DNA of 64,000 bases. Origin: Diphasiastrum complanatum. Taxonomy: Eukaryota; Streptophyta; Lycopodiopsida; Lycopodiales; Lycopodiaceae. A model generated the notes under the pieces. That model saw only the letters and a list, made by a program, of their open reading frames with translations, did no database searches and was not told the origin of the DNA. Position 1 is the stretch's first letter. The number at the start of each line of letters is the position of its first letter. This document shows, in pieces, positions 22,871 to 36,179 of the stretch. The stretch covers positions 19,745,303 through 19,809,302 of the forward strand of contig CM055098.1 of NCBI GenBank assembly GCA_029204225.1. Reading direction: 5' to 3'. Position numbers and translations under genes: made by a program.

Positions 22871-23503
22871 TTGCAGACTAGATTCGTAGAAAGATCTGCA
22901 TTAGATCCAGCCACTATCAAAATCTCAGGACAATCGGTGCAAGGAGTAAAAAGTTATCAAGGAAAAACCACCGTACCAGGCCTGAATCCTCAATACCAGC
23001 CTATCAGTTTGATTAGATCCATAAGTTTCAGACTGCATCCCATTGTACCAAAAAGATCCAACTACTGTGGACTCCACCATCCGATGAAACTAAGATCAGG
23101 ATGATCAATAGCAAGAAGGACTGCGAATCAAGCACCACACCTTTCCAGATTAGTAGCTGTGCAACAAGACGCAGAACCAGAACCAGTGCCAATGGATCCA
23201 ATGGGTCACCCCGTACCTGTCGCTCCCTTGCAAGTAGTCCAGAGGGCACCTCGGATGGAGATACCAAAATACGACGGATCATCAGATCCCATCTGCTTCC
23301 TCCAGATCTACAAGCAAGCTTGTGAAATTTACGGCGATCGGACACCTATAGAGAAGTTGATGTTGTTCCTCATATCACTAGTAGCGGTGGCTCAAGATTG
23401 GTTTTTCAATTTGTCAGAGAAAGAAATATCCACCTGGGAAGCGGTTAAAGCGGCTCTCATCACGCACTTTAGCGACTATATTGAGCGGGTCAAACATCTA
23501 TGA
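22871..23503 (+). pseudogene. Ty3/gypsy gag, truncated
   Basis: A single frame is open except for a TGA at 23102-23104. The recognisable part reads MEIPKYDGSSDPICFLQIY, then CEIYGDRTPIEKLMLFLISL and AQDWFFNLSEKEISTWEAV, the retrotransposon gag domain of gypsy elements. It stops at KHL where a minus-strand copia LTR begins (about 23502). The nucleocapsid and pol are missing. Confidence 0.75.
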
Positions 23504-23836
23504 TCCGAGTGTCGTGCAACTCTAACAGTTAAGAAAACAGTTTAAACACCCGACCTGATCAATTACCACAACACAACATCAAGTGCAACAAGACAAGACA
23601 ACATAATAGCTCACCTCAAACTGTATATTCAACTGATAAGCAAGTACAAAGATAAAGTTGCTTAAAAGCACTCAAAGGGCTCGTAAAAGAAAGACGGCCC
23701 GATAATTCTAGAACCAAGCACACGTGGTGCTGTCAAAATAAGAAAGCACTGTATAAGTCGATCATTGCTATTTTAAGTCTCTCCCTCAATGATCAACGTC
23801 TCTCTTTATTTTAGAGTTTACTCTATTCATGGAACA
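23502..23836 (-). repeat. 3' LTR of the minus-strand copia element
   Basis: On the minus strand a purine-rich ATGGAGGTA precedes TGTTCCATGAATAG, the expected 3' LTR start. The other end is placed where the gypsy gag breaks off (about 23502). No second copy of this LTR was found to the right, so the outer boundary is approximate. Confidence 0.5.
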
Positions 23837-23869
23837 TACCTCCATGATAGTATTACAAGTAAAGGCTTT

Positions 23870-25920
23870 TTACATAACCAGATCTAAGCCAAGTTTGGCT
23901 CTAAAGGTCTCAAACTTTTCTTTACTTAAAGCTTTCGTAAATATATCAGCAACTTGTAACAACGTAGAACAATGTACAATACTTATATCTTCATATTGTA
24001 GCTTCTCACGCACAAAGTGATATTTTACCTCAATATGTTTTGTCCTTGCATGAAAGACAGAAGTCTTAGCCAATTGTATTCCACTTTGAATGTCACAGAA
24101 AATAATAGTAGGATTTACTTGCTTCATGCCAATCTCACATAACAACTTATGTAGCCAAACAGCTTTCTGGGTAGCAAAACTTAACGCTTTAAATTCGGCT
24201 TCTGTAGAAGAAAGAGAAATAGTATCTTGCTTCTTGCTAGACCATGAAAAACAACCGCTACCAAAATTGAAGGCATAACCTGTTGTTGACTTTCTATCAT
24301 CTATACTTCCTACCCAATCAACATCAACATAACCTTGCAACTTAGGTAAAACACTTTGTCTTTTGTAGATTAGGCCAAGGTTAGGTGTACCTTTCACATA
24401 CCTCAAAATCCTTTTTGCAGCTTTCCAATGGTCCATAGTGGATGATGACATGAATTGACTAATCAAACTTACAGCATAGCAGATATCAGGACGTGTAGTT
24501 GTAAGATATATCAAACTCCCAACTAGCTGACGAAATAGAGTAGCATCAACATGTGCACTATCATCAATACGAGATAATTTTTTTACCAGCTTCGCAAGGG
24601 GTGATGGAAGGTTTGCACTATGTCATGTGAAATCTTTCCAATACCTCGCCCACATACTTGTTTTGGCATAACTTGATATCACTGCCAGTTTGCCATACTT
24701 CGACACCCAAGCAGTAGTGCATAAGATCTAAATCTGTCATTTCAAACTGCTTGCATAAGTTGGCTTTGATAGAACGAGTGAGATTCTCATCATTGCCTGT
24801 GATAATGATATCATCAAAATAAAGTACAATCAAGACAATGCTATCATCATTTATAAGAACATAAAGATTTGGATCTGAATTTGTTCTTACAAATCCATGA
24901 GAAAGAGAGTAATTGTCAATGCATCCATACCATGCGCGTGGCGCTTGCCTAAGGCCATAAAGTGCTTTGTGTAGTTTACATACCTTTTGTTCTTGCCCTT
25001 TTGCCATGAAGCCCTGCGGTTGGACCATGTAAACTTCTTCTGCTAAGTCACCATTCAAAAATGCGGCCTTTACATCCATTTGATGGATCTTCCATCCAAA
25101 ATGAGATGCTAGGGCAATGATAAGGTGTAGCATAGTCCCCTTAGCCATTGGAGCAAATGTCTCTTCATAGTCAATTCCTTTGCTTTGCTCATAATCCTTC
25201 ACTACTAGGTGTGCCTTATGCTTTGCTATCGTGCCATCCGCATGAAACTTTGTTCTAAACACCCTTTTGTTGTCAATAGGTTTCTTTCCAAGTGGTAGAT
25301 CAACCAACTCCCATGTATCATGCCTGTGGATGGATTCCATCTCCTCTTCCATTTTCCTTTGCCACTCTTTGTGATCTTTTGTCTCATCAAAGGTTGATGG
25401 CTCTCGACACTTTAAAATGTCACTCATTCGGGCATAGTTCACATGATAATGATCGGGAGACTTCCTTTTTCGCGTTGATCTTTTCACTTCTCCTTGTGTG
25501 CTAGATCCTGGTTGATTTACCTTTGCGTCCTTTATGATATTCTCATACCATTTTGGTATCTTGGATTCAGGTGATACACTACGTGGAGAGTATGTATTCC
25601 AAGGAGTTGCCAATCGGTTTCTCCTTTATTGCTCCTATTGGCAAGTACCTCCGCCTAGGCTCTTGAATAGGTGGTGTCCTTTCATACTCGCCCTCTCGAC
25701 TCTCATCTTCATGTGCATCATCTTGTGGAGCATCTTCTTCATCTTCTTCTTCCAAAATTGTGGGAAGTCTTTTGATGCTTTCACCACTTGTAAGGTCTAC
25801 ATCTTCATAGCTATGCGTCTCATCAAAGATCACATATTTGCTAATGTGAATCTTGTTCATTACAGGATCAAAACACATGTATGACTTCGTCCTCTCATCA
25901 TAACCGACTTGATTGCTTTG
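23870..25920 (-). pseudogene. Ty1/copia integrase C-terminus, reverse transcriptase and RNase H
   Basis: On the minus strand the order is: GYDERTKSYMCFDPVMNKI (end of integrase), an acidic linker, then reverse transcriptase at 25613-24618 with WKIHQMDVKAAFLNGDLAEE, ALYGLRQAPRAW and LYFDDIIITG. RNase H follows at 24514-23870 with DICYAVSLISQFM, LQGYVDVDWVGS, SLSSTEAEFKAL and HYPC-less HFVREKL. The catalytic YVDD box is FDD here. Two frame breaks (near 25600 and 24610) separate the parts. Confidence 0.88.
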
Positions 25921-26027
25921 GCATCAAGTTCCCCAGTTGGTTCTCTACCAAAGTCTTGAACTCCTTGAAGCGAGCAAAAGCGTCAGATTTCTTCTTCAAA
26001 AAATAAATCCATGTCCTCCTAGAATAA

Positions 26028-26660
26028 TCATCTATGAAAGTCTTTTTCTAACGACACGGTCTTCATTGGGCCGCACAGGTCGCTATTAATAAGTTCTAGC
26101 AGTTTCTTAGCTCTTGCAGCTCCACCTTTCTTGAATGTCTCCCTGTGATGGTTTCCCATGACGCATCCTTCACATATTGCATGATGATCATCTTGCAATG
26201 CCAGTAACCCTGTTACCATCTTTAGCTTCGCCATCAATCTCAAGCTCCCATAGTTCAAATGACCAAGTCTTTTGTGCCACAACTCTGATTGAGATGCTGT
26301 TGAGATAGCCAAACCATATTCTCCTGGTTTTGCAGCATCCAATTTATAATGGCCATAATTACTATCTCTATAACCTTTCGCCACCACTTTATGATTGTGG
26401 TTCATATCCCTCATAAGGCATCCATCCTTGACAAATTCAACCTTAAGATGTTGATTAGCCATTACTCCAACAGAAAGCAGGCTCTTTTTGAGTCCAGGAG
26501 CATAAAGCACATTAGGGATGTTCTTGATTTTGCCATAAAAAAACTGCACAACTACATTATCCATGCCCTGTATTTGGCATTCCTCCCCATTGGCTTGGGT
26601 GACCTTATCCCCATCATGGATTGTGAGAATTTCTCAAACCAATCACGTTTCTCGATCATA
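26028..26660 (-). pseudogene. Ty1/copia protease end, GAG-pre-integrase and integrase start
   Basis: The frame contains IKNIPNVLYAPGLKKSLLSV (after protease), LWHKRLGHLNYGSLRLMAKL and CEGCVMGNHHRETF (GAG-pre-integrase), LINSDLCGPM and, after a frameshift, FIDDYSRRTWIYF (integrase start). Right after KEFKTLVENQLGNL the sequence jumps to the integrase C-terminus, so the second Asp and the Glu of the DDE triad are deleted. Confidence 0.85.
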
Positions 26661-26779
26661 TGCCTTGTGGCGCCTGAATCTATGAACCATCTGGCACCAT
26701 CATAAACCTGGGATGCCAATGCCGATGAGTGACACTTGTCTCGTCATCTTCTCCATCATCTTCGGCAATGTTGCCTTGT

Positions 26780-27591
26780 TGAGTCACTTTTCCTGCCTTT
26801 ATGTCGGCTTTCTTCTTGTAACACTCGCGTGCCCAATGACCCAGTTTGTGGCAATAGTAACATTTGTCTTTCTTCTTCTTTTTTCTTTTTGATGACGACT
26901 CTCTCTTGTCATCATCATCCTTGGATTTCTTGGGAATCCTTTTTCATCCTTTCTGCTTGTCTTTAGCAAGCAAGGCTTCATCCTCCTGTGGGGTTTGCCT
27001 TGACTTCACCACTTCGCGACGCTGCTCTTCTTGCAACATGATTCCGTGGAAGTCTTCAAAAGTTGGCAACCTCTCCCTCGAAGCAATGCCGCTCACAAAC
27101 ATCTGTAGCCCTTCCGAGACACCGCTCATTGTGGTATGTACCAATTCAACATCCCTAATTGGTTCTCCAATTGTCACAAGTTGATCTCTCAACTCCTTTA
27201 TCCTGGTGAAAAAAGATCCCACTGATTCACTTTCTTCCATCCTTACTGCGTTCAATCTCAACTTCAAGAACATGGCCCGAGCTGGATTGCAAGTTTGAAA
27301 TTGCATTCTAAGAGCTTCCCAAGCTCCCTTAGCCGTCGTGGCATCACTTATATGAGTGATCACATGGTCTTTCACTGAAAGATTGATCAAGGACAATGCT
27401 CTCTGTGCTTTTTAATCGAAGGCCCTCATGCCACATGGAGTGGTATTTGGCCAGACTTCAATACCTGCCACAATCTCCCATAACTCTTTCTCCATCAAAA
27501 TGCTCTTCATTTTGAATTTTCAGATGCTGTAGTTAGAAGCCCCATCAAGTTTGCTTGCATCGCCCAAAATTGCCTCTTTGATGTTTTCCAT
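26780..27591 (-). pseudogene. Ty1/copia gag with zinc-knuckle remnant
   Basis: The ATG at 27591 starts MENIKEAILGDASKLDGASN, a typical copia gag opening. It is followed by two in-frame stops and then the UBN2-type gag domain (VKDHVITHISDATTAKGAWE, AVRMEESESVGSFFTRIKEL). A lysine-rich tail and a zinc-knuckle-like CYYCHKLGHWARECYKK in the overlapping frame near 26815-26865 follow. It belongs with the pol pieces to its left in the window. Confidence 0.8.
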
Positions 27592-27599
27592 TTCCAAAC

Positions 27600-28320
27600 T
27601 GCTTGAAACTCCACCTGTAGGCTATAAAGTGTATGCCGAAGCGAACCATGATATCAGAAATAAAAAATAATGACCCGCAATTTTTGGCTTACCAGGCCAC
27701 CCGCCGCTCTTTCGCCAAATTGAAAGCCAAACTGGCGTCGCTTTCCGAAATGCTGCTCGTCACCAACTCCCAGCTACCTGCCCAATGGAATGGTGAAATC
27801 ACTTCTGGCGCGCTCCAAACACTTTCTCCGCGGCAATCACTATGTTTTGGTGTACCGTACTTGCAGATACAGTCAGAGTGCCCTTCGTTTGGAGGCTATC
27901 GCCTTTCGTTTGGCCAAAATAGGCTAAAGGAGGTGAAAATAAGGGCAATTTGGATTTTTGAACTGTTTATTCAGTGTGAAGAAACTTCACCTTTCAAAAA
28001 ACTTGGGACCCAATAGTTTTTTCTCTTTGAAAATTTTTAATGAGAAGAAGGGTGCCTTTGCCCTTCAATTCTTCAGGACCCTCTCAAAGTCCATCTAAGG
28101 GTGGCCCACGTTGACTGTGAGACTTGTTATCCAGACCATTGATCTCTTGGATGGCTAATCCTGCGGCTACAAACCGCGCAACGGACCTGCGAGCTCCTAC
28201 GGTCCTCCATCTCTCTCAATGTTCTTTCCAAGACAAAAGGCGTAACATGTGACGAATTGTAACATGTGACAAAAATTGACAAAATAGTCTTTGTACGTTT
28301 AGTGCATTTGCAACCTTCAT
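27600..28320. other. copia leader or LTR remnant, boundaries unknown
   Basis: On the minus strand this precedes the copia gag and so should hold leader, primer-binding site and 5' LTR. A TGATATCATGG near 27648 resembles a scrambled initiator-Met site, but I find no copy of the 23502-23836 LTR. The block is more GC-rich than its surroundings. Confidence 0.3.
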
Positions 28321-28325
28321 TTGTG

Positions 28326-28412
28326 ATGGAGTGGTGTCTTGGCTTTCCAAAGAGCAATATACTGTATCACAATCCTCAACCAAATCAAAGTACATCACTA
28401 TTACAAATAAAA
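28326..28412 (+). pseudogene. copia RNase H fragment
   Basis: The frame reads VSWLSKEQYTVSQSSTKSKY, the well-known copia RNase H segment with Glu changed to Lys at the catalytic position (usual SSTEAEY or SSTESEY). About 29 codons survive, isolated from other copia sequence. Confidence 0.65.
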
Positions 28413-28419
28413 AAATTAT

Positions 28420-30880
28420 GACAATAATCAGTATACATACATGTGATGGATCAATAGGCGATCTACGTCGACTGATGGAAGAGCTTGAAGATGAACCAGT
28501 CAATAGTTGTTCATTGTACCTTAGTCTTGCTTGCTCATTTTTTCTGTGATAGAGCTCAATTCTTTTTTCTTTCTCTAAATCACGTGGAGGTAAGATAATT
28601 TTCCTAGAATTCATAATTCTAATCAAATGTCATTGTAAGAATAAATTTGCAAGAAAAATTATATACTCATATTCAAATAACAAATAAAGTGCAATTGATG
28701 TCAATATCAATAACAATATATACATGTTGTTGCGATCATTGAATCGCTATTTGATGATGATGACATCGTCGATGACATATACACACTGTAGCCAGCTACT
28801 CTATACCACATCATATCTAATTGAGACCGTATGTACTGAACAAATATAATAAATTTGTTAAAGACATGCCAACATCTAATCCATGCATATTCTACTTCTG
28901 CTTAATGTAAATCTAATATTCTAGGTGCATTGCTATCAAGAAAATTTCTTGGGTGGGGCAACACATGACGAACAATCAAAATGAGGTTTCATACTGACAA
29001 ATGTTAGACATCAATAGATAGTGCGTGCAGGCCTATCTCAACTAGTTTAAAGACCACATAGCAGTCAATGTTCAAAGCTTTTAGTTTGAACTCTTGTCCA
29101 AGATGAGTGATGATCTCACTCAATCTTTCTTTCAAGATGGAATGATCAAAATCAAACAATTAGTCATATTCTCACCTGATCCATTGCCCACTCAATCACT
29201 CATTTGATTAATTAATACTTGGTGCAAGTTAGTTAGGGATAAATCCCTTTGGATTGGCCTAGTGTGCCATGGTATCTCATGATGAGCAATATGCATTCAC
29301 CCTTTCTATCTATGGTTGCTTTGTATGCAAGATGATGTTCCTCAAATCGAAAAGAAAAGACGAGCAATTGGACAATGTCAATCAATCATATACTAGATAG
29401 CACACCATTGATCAACATCTTTATTACAATGCTAAATGATATTTCAACTAATTACTATGATTTCATATAAGGTTATATAGGTCACACACCAACAGTTAAA
29501 AAGATATATCATATAGGTCACATATCACTAAGGTCTTCAATATAACATAAATGCTTTTGATCATAAATCTAAATGACCCCATGCAACCATTTAAGAGGCC
29601 ACATGACAAAAGTAAATTTTTTCTATTTGACCATATAATCATGTCATCAAATTATATCAAATCTATGACACCTAGATTATTAATAAACTAAATGTTTTAT
29701 GACATCACCAATTTAACATAACATTATGTCATAAAATCTTAAAAAAGCCTTGTCAAATTACTTGTTTAGTTATAATATGTACTATTTTTTATCTCATGAT
29801 TTTGTCTTGTATGTCAAATCTCAAGAAAAATAAAATTTATAACAATATAAAACTAGTTTTAACAATTAAATACTACCATAATGATCTTTGAATTGATTTT
29901 TTTTTTATGTTCCATCATATAAAAAAATATATTTTTATGTGAAATCCTACAATAAAATATTCTCATAAAATCTAGAAAAGATTATGAGAATACTGAATGA
30001 CATTTAAAGCATGCAAGCCCATGTGGGGGACCCTCTCACGTGTGAAGAGAGGGAAAAAAAAAACCAGGTGGAACGTCCACGCGTGGATAACTTTTGCGTG
30101 GATAATCCACGCGAAACTTGAATGCCAATAAAACAACATTTTCGCGAGCATTCTTGCTCCTCTTCTTTTGCTTTCAAGTTTTATAGGTTTTCCTAATCCA
30201 GTGTTTAGTGCTCTTGCTTGCTATTGCTCTTCCAAGCTCTATAGATCTTGCTTGCTTGCTTTTGGTTGAAGAGCCAGTGGTATAGGACATCAGTAACTTT
30301 GGAAAGGGAATTCTAGGACTGTAAAGATCTGAGTACCAATGGTAAGTTTGAGTACCTATTCGCGATATGGGAAAAATTAGATTATTGGTTAATTGAAGGG
30401 CATTTTGGAAAATTTTAAGATTTAGTCTAGACTTATTAATGGTATCTCATAATTCACAAAATCAGAGAGCCCTTAAAACTATTTCTCATTTTTTAAAAAA
30501 ATTCTTACTTCTTTTAAATTTCTCATATTTGGACATCAGATAAAATTCATATGATCCTTCCGACATGGAAATTATTTTTTTAAGGACTATTTATAATAAT
30601 GTGAATTACTACTTGGATAAGGCTTGGAAAACTCCAGGGTCGATATTCAATTTCTTGATTCCAGATTGTCTCTTATGCATAGATAGAGCTCAAATAGATG
30701 ATAGTTACTATCACTCATATTGAGAATACTTAGAAGAAAAGTCCTGGGTATAATAGAGTGAATCCTATTTGGAAGACACTTATTATTGACTTTTCACGAT
30801 TCTGAAATTTTCATTTGTCATCTCTTCAGAAAGCTTTTATAATAAGTGCGAGGGCACTGGCGTCCTACGTGTGTAAGCCC
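28420..30880. other. no gene recognised
   Basis: The stretch is very AT-rich and contains no supported reading frame. A palindrome-rich patch lies at 30075-30116 (CCACGCGTGG and a following CCACGCG). Confidence 0.5.
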
Positions 30881-31026
30881 AACCCAATGAGCACATTGCT
30901 AATTGTTTCAAGTTGTCTTCTCAGGAGCCCAAGGTGGCCAAGATGCAGTTAGATTTGGATGCCATGTAGGCCAATATCAAATCCTATCAGGCCATGGTAC
31001 CATTTCTACAAAGACAAACCTAAGCA

Positions 31027-31443
31027 TTGCAAATTAGGATCGAAACAGAACTGAAAAATACTGAGCATCAGGAGCAAGTGATCCTTGCAAAAGCTACAAG
31101 CATAGGAGAAGTTGTTTTAGGGATTCTAGGTCAAGCAGAAAAGTTACATCAATCCAATCATCAACACAGTCAGTTGGCTGAGGATTTGGCATCAAAAATT
31201 CTAGAACACACACATCCAGCCACTACAAGTCTAGGGCCATTGACAACATCCCAAGGGGCCCCATCTGCACCAACAAGCACACAAGCATCAACTCCAGCTC
31301 CTTTCCATTTGATACAACCTTCACATTTGAGCAGTTGGATGTGCTCGAGGGTGAACCATTTAGTACAAGCTCACCCCAAGAAACCCTCTTGCAAAACAAC
31401 TAGACATGGATGCGGGCCAAAAAACCATCTAGCCATTTTCTAA
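31027..31443 (+). other. unknown coiled-coil-like open frame
   Basis: The frame is open for 138 codons (non-ATG at its 5' end). The first 60 residues look helical and coiled-coil-like (KNTEHQEQVILAKATSIGEV); a Pro/Ser/Thr-rich segment follows. A possible splice acceptor (CTTCTCAG/GAGCCC near 30924) precedes it. A gag-like or movement-type origin is possible, but I do not recognise the family. Confidence 0.25.
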
Positions 31444-31569
31444 ATAATGATAGATCAATCCTTAAATTCATTGTTTTTATTATTCTTAGTGTTAAATTTC
31501 TATTTTCTCCATCTCTAAGTCTCATAGCTAATCTAGATCCATTAATTTCCTATGCACAAAGTGCGCACA

Positions 31570-32800
31570 TCAAACAAGTTTAGTCTTCGAAAGAAGATTG
31601 GGATATATTGTGTACACTTTGAGAAGTGGAAGGTGATTTCATTCAGAATCACATAAATCAGTTTAATACTCTGATAGAGTAAATATCTAGCAGCAATAAG
31701 TTCAATGGTTGAAGATTCAGATGTTGTCATGACCTTACTATCTAGTTTGTCATCCTCTTATGAAAACTGGGTGATGATTGTTTCGACCCACTCATACATT
31801 ACTTTGTCCAGAGTCATAACCATGCTGCTACACGAGAAAACTAGAAGGAATGGAGCATCATTGCTCTCCATCAATGACTTGCAAGCTCTATTCTCCAAGA
31901 AGAATTTTAAAAAGCAACAAAAGAGGAAGAATTTCAAACAATAAGACAGTAATTAAAAGTAGTCATTGAAGCAAGATCTGAACCATAATCAACAATCTAC
32001 TCAAAATAAGAAAAAAATGTTTTGGAAATACTCCAAGAGAATGAATCACGAGATTCAGGACTGCCGCATACTCAAATTCAACAAGAATAAAAACAAGCAA
32101 CTATATCAACAAGCTAATGCAGCTATCAATTCAAAGCAAGACATCGAAAATAAAGATGGGCAAAATGCCTTCATGGTGAATCATCGCTATGTTGATTGAA
32201 ATGAGGACTGATTTTCTTATTATGGAGCAGCACAAGATATAAAAAGCCATCAAGAATGGTTCATTGACTATTCAACCTACAATATCAAGAAGTTTTTCAC
32301 CTATGGTATAAAGAAGTTTGTTCACCTTGGAGACAACAACTCCATATGATTAAAGGTGAAGGTACTGTTGTGGCTAAGTTTTAAGCATAGACAATCGAAG
32401 CTCATACCAAATGTATTATATGTCCCAAATCTGATGACAAATCTACTGTCAAACATAACGGTAGAGTTCAAAACAAATTCATGTAAGATTCTTGATAAAT
32501 GTAAGAGAGTCTTTACACTCGAAAAGAGACAACAATATTTCTATAGGCATACGCATTATTACTTTGTGGCTAATCATACTTTAAGCAGTTCATTATCAAT
32601 GAATAAAGAGTTGATTTGGCATTATAGACTTGGTCACCTTACTCATATATCATTTGCTAACATGTCCAAGTATTCGACAGTTTTTGAATTTCAATATCGA
32701 ACTGTCAACCCTCCTGTCTATCAAAGTTGCATCATAGGAAATGTTGCCTTATCAGTTCCTAATATTGATATAGAAAATATAGAAAAATTAATTGAATAGA
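31570..32800 (+). pseudogene. heavily decayed Ty1/copia gag and protease region
   Basis: Frames in order show a gag end (LLSSLSSSYENWVMIV), a basic tract, a zinc-knuckle relic that has lost cysteines (FWKYSKRMNHEIQDC), a protease remnant (WFIDYSTYN in place of the usual DSGA), IPNVLYVPNLMTNLLS and the GAG-pre-integrase WHYRLGHLTHISFANMS. Integrase and reverse transcriptase are missing. Confidence 0.75.
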
Positions 32801-32996
32801 AAATTATTTGTAAATAGAGAGACATAAAAAAAAAATACAATCATTTTACTTGTAAACAACACGTTTATGAGTTTTTTTATTGATATCACAATAGATTCTT
32901 ACAATCAGGTTGTGTCCATAGTCTAATACTGGAATGCAATTTTTCTATGATGATAAAAAGACATGATGATTGGCATGTATTTGTTGATATTGAATC

Positions 32997-34277
32997 TCAA
33001 TGTTCTTCCATAAGTTGGATTGTTTCACCAATATCTCTGCATTTGATCTCGAGCTCATGTCTTTTACGTACTTGCATAAAACTAATACAAAGTTAGTTAG
33101 AATTAGTACATAGTTTGTATTAGAAAGTTTTGATTGAAACTATTCATAAAAGATCGAGTGTTTACAGTTACTTGTGAGTTTACCATTGAAAATGAATTTG
33201 AAGTCTGAAAGTACATCATCTTGTAGGAGCAATAATTCATACCGGATGTAGTTTAGACTCCAATCTTCTTCCACCTCAACACATGTCAAAATGACATCAT
33301 TGTATATAATTTCAATATTTTTTTGTTTTGAATGTCCACTGGCTTCCAAGTCTAGATTGAGTGGCACCCATTTACCTTTAATTTTTTTTTTCCATCTTTG
33401 ATAATGGAAGCATAAGCTCAACATTTGTCTTTTAATTTGATAAATGAAACACATGGAAGACATTTTAATTTTGTATTCTATTTCTACATCTGATCTTTTG
33501 TCCTAGCCTTCATCCATAAGTTCAAATAATAAACTATCTAATAATTTTTGCATACAAACATCGTTGGAGTTTTGTGTACATTGACACTTGAAAAGAAATC
33601 CACAAATATATTCAAGGAAATAAACCAACTCAATCTAACTGTTTTTGATCCCGTGCTCATTTTTAATGAATTTTTTACATCATTATATATCTTGCAATGA
33701 AATGATTCTGAAACTGTAGCATCTGGTGCAATCCATTCATCACTTTTAAAACTAGATAATGAAATTGATACTATATGTCCAAAATTTTCTTTTGTATCAG
33801 GAATGTACATTGATTCATAAAAAAAGATCCCACTATCAGCTAGATCTTTTGTAGTTCTACCTCGATATTGCAGCTATCCAATATCAGTGTGAATAACACC
33901 TAACACACCTGCTAAAGATCCACTCAGCTCCCATTGATTTATGTTGGATGGATATAAATCTACAAGAGAAAAATGATCAAATTGGCATCTTGACGGTTGA
34001 ATCCTTGCACATTTATCTCTGAATGCGTATACACATGTTAGATTAGAATTTCAAAAATAGATTTTCCTCCTGATGATGTTCTGAAATCCAAAATTCTGGC
34101 CTTCCAATAAGATCGAAATGATAGTTTTGACCTTTTCCTTTTTTGAAATGCTCCTCTTGATGATGGATGCATCGAAACCCAAGAGTTTTTTGAATGTTTT
34201 CCTGGCACCCATAATTCATTATCATCCGTCTCGTTGAATAGAAACACAGAGTCGATTGAGGAGCACGGCTTCGCCAC
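32997..34277 (-). pseudogene. gene C, copy 1: unknown protein with possible ubiquitin-like C-terminus
   Basis: Read on the minus strand from an ATG at 34277. Exon 1 encodes a basic patch (RGAFQKRKRSKLSFRSYW) and ILDFRTSSGG, then a stop (TAA where copy 2 has CAA). Exon 2 is open over MYIPDTKENFG to FVCKNY, then broken, then MSSMCFIYQIKRQMLSLCF and a C-terminal block, NIEIIYNDVILTCVEVEE to DFKFIFNGKL, with the pattern of a beta-grasp domain. The donor after NGKL and the acceptor of the last exon have each lost a consensus base. A stretch around the first intron is deleted compared with copy 2. Family not recognised. Confidence 0.55.
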
Positions 34278-34299
34278 ATCACATCACCAGACTATGTTT

Positions 34300-35478
34300 T
34301 CCATTGTGAAGGCGTCGTTGAGTTCTACGCACTGATATTGGATTTCATAGGAAATCACTTACTATGATGGAGAAAGGTGTACTTGAGACATGTGACACTC
34401 AATGGTAGGTCATCAATCAACCTCCTCAATGCTCATAGATATTCACAAAGGTAAAATTATTGTGAAATACGATGTTTTAACCATAACCACAATTTTGGTG
34501 CCAAATTCGTCCTTCTACAAGCGATGTCCTATAAGGTTAGAAAAATCCTTTCTAACTCATGTTCCCATGAGTTGTCATCGCCTATTTGACCTTTCTAGTA
34601 AACCAAAATTGCAATAATGATATGATTATGTAGTCATGTTGTCATGATCAAATCAATTGCAACAGATGACTCCTATAACAAGTCCAATAGATCTTCAGAA
34701 CCAAGATGATTTCCTTCACGTAGAGTTTTCTTCAGTTGACATTCAATATGTCCAAATTAATCTTTTGTCTCACATTTAGACTAAAGTTGAAAAATCTGGA
34801 AAAGGAATCCAAACAAAATTTTGAATTTCACTTTTCACGAGGCTAAAATTTCCAATTCGTTGTAAATCTTGGTAGTGCACTTATCTAGCAACAAAATCCC
34901 TCTCAAATATATATATATATCTAGAAAATGAATGAATCCAAGTTTTGAGTGATAGATTAGAGCTCAATAGGTCTTGAGACTATTAAATCATAATCTTGTC
35001 ATCTGTGAGCATGACAATACCATGACCTAAGAGTGAAAATTGCTAGTTCAAAAAGAGTTTATCAATTTTGGACCTATCTTCAAATATGGCTACCAAAGAT
35101 TGCCAAATTTATCGTGTAGTCTTAAAAATGTCCAAGCGATAAATTTATGGGTCGTCCAATCAAAGACCAATATAGAGAACAATCTCTTGTCATGCAAATT
35201 TACGACTGCTTTGTCGAATATCGATTTCAAGCGTGCCGCTTGCTCTCATTACCCTTCGTTGACTATTTTGCGTCTGGATCCGATACTGTATCGTCCGGTA
35301 TCGCATTCAAGAGCGCTTTGCATCTCTTTTTTTTTCTGCTCTGTGTTCTTGTGCTCAGATCCGATACTCCAATTAAAATATCTCTCTCGAGCGCACGTTC
35401 CCTTGACGTGCTTGTCTGACCTGCGGTTTGCGCCTGAGAGCGATATTTGGAACTTTAATTCTGTTATTTTTGTTTAAA
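34300..35478. other. intergenic between genes C and B; candidate divergent promoter region
   Basis: Gene C (minus) and gene B (plus) point away from each other across this interval. An unusually GC-rich patch lies at about 35210-35440. I see no terminal inverted repeats. Only short open frames are present. Confidence 0.35.
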
Positions 35479-36179
35479 ATGTCTAATTTTGAATCTAGTT
35501 TGTTTTCTTTTTTCGATGGATTTGGTATTACTGATATGTTGGACTATTTCAAATCTCTTTTTTCTCTTTTTCTTTTTATTCTATCTTCTATAACTGAGGG
35601 CCTTGATGTGGAGGCATTTTCTGAGATATATCTCAGATTTAAGTCTCTACTTAGTACTCCGTTATTCAGATCTCAGAATAAGGACATCATTCATTATCAG
35701 GACCTGGTGGCACTCGACAAGCATATCTATAAAGCTAAGCTTGAGAGAATGTTTACCAAGTTACATAATGATTTCAAGTTTGCAAATGAGTGTCCAATTC
35801 ATAATAAAAAATGTAGATTTGTTGATTTTCAGTCTGCTTTTGTTTTTTTTTCTTTTGTTAAATATGTGCACTGGGGCACTATCTGAAGTCCTTCAAGAAT
35901 AATGAGATAAGTGTTGCCCATTCAAAGTTTCATCAACATGGTGAAACTATGATTATGACAATCAAGGCACTGTCTCATTTTCTTGGTAGACATAATTTTA
36001 GTAAGGTGCATAAAATAATTTTTGTAAAGAAAACTATTGTGGTTAAAATTTTAGGATATGGACTAGTGAATTCCATGCTCAGATCATCTCATTTTGCAGT
36101 GTATGTTGCTTACGTTGATTTGAGTAAGCATAAAAACTATGAGCTATTGGATCATATGAAAGAAGAAATTGTTGCATGA
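35479..36179 (+). pseudogene. gene B: unknown protein, one frameshift
   Basis: From ATG 35479 (MSNFESSLFSFFDGFGITDM) the frame is open to 35886. A single-base shift near 35877 then leads to a second open frame (HYLKSFKNNEISVAHSKF) that ends at 36179. The combined product would be about 233 residues, with a hydrophobic first third, a CPIHNKKC cluster and a basic C-terminal half. It is convergent with gene A, whose end lies roughly 110-210 bp away. I do not recognise the family. Confidence 0.4.
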
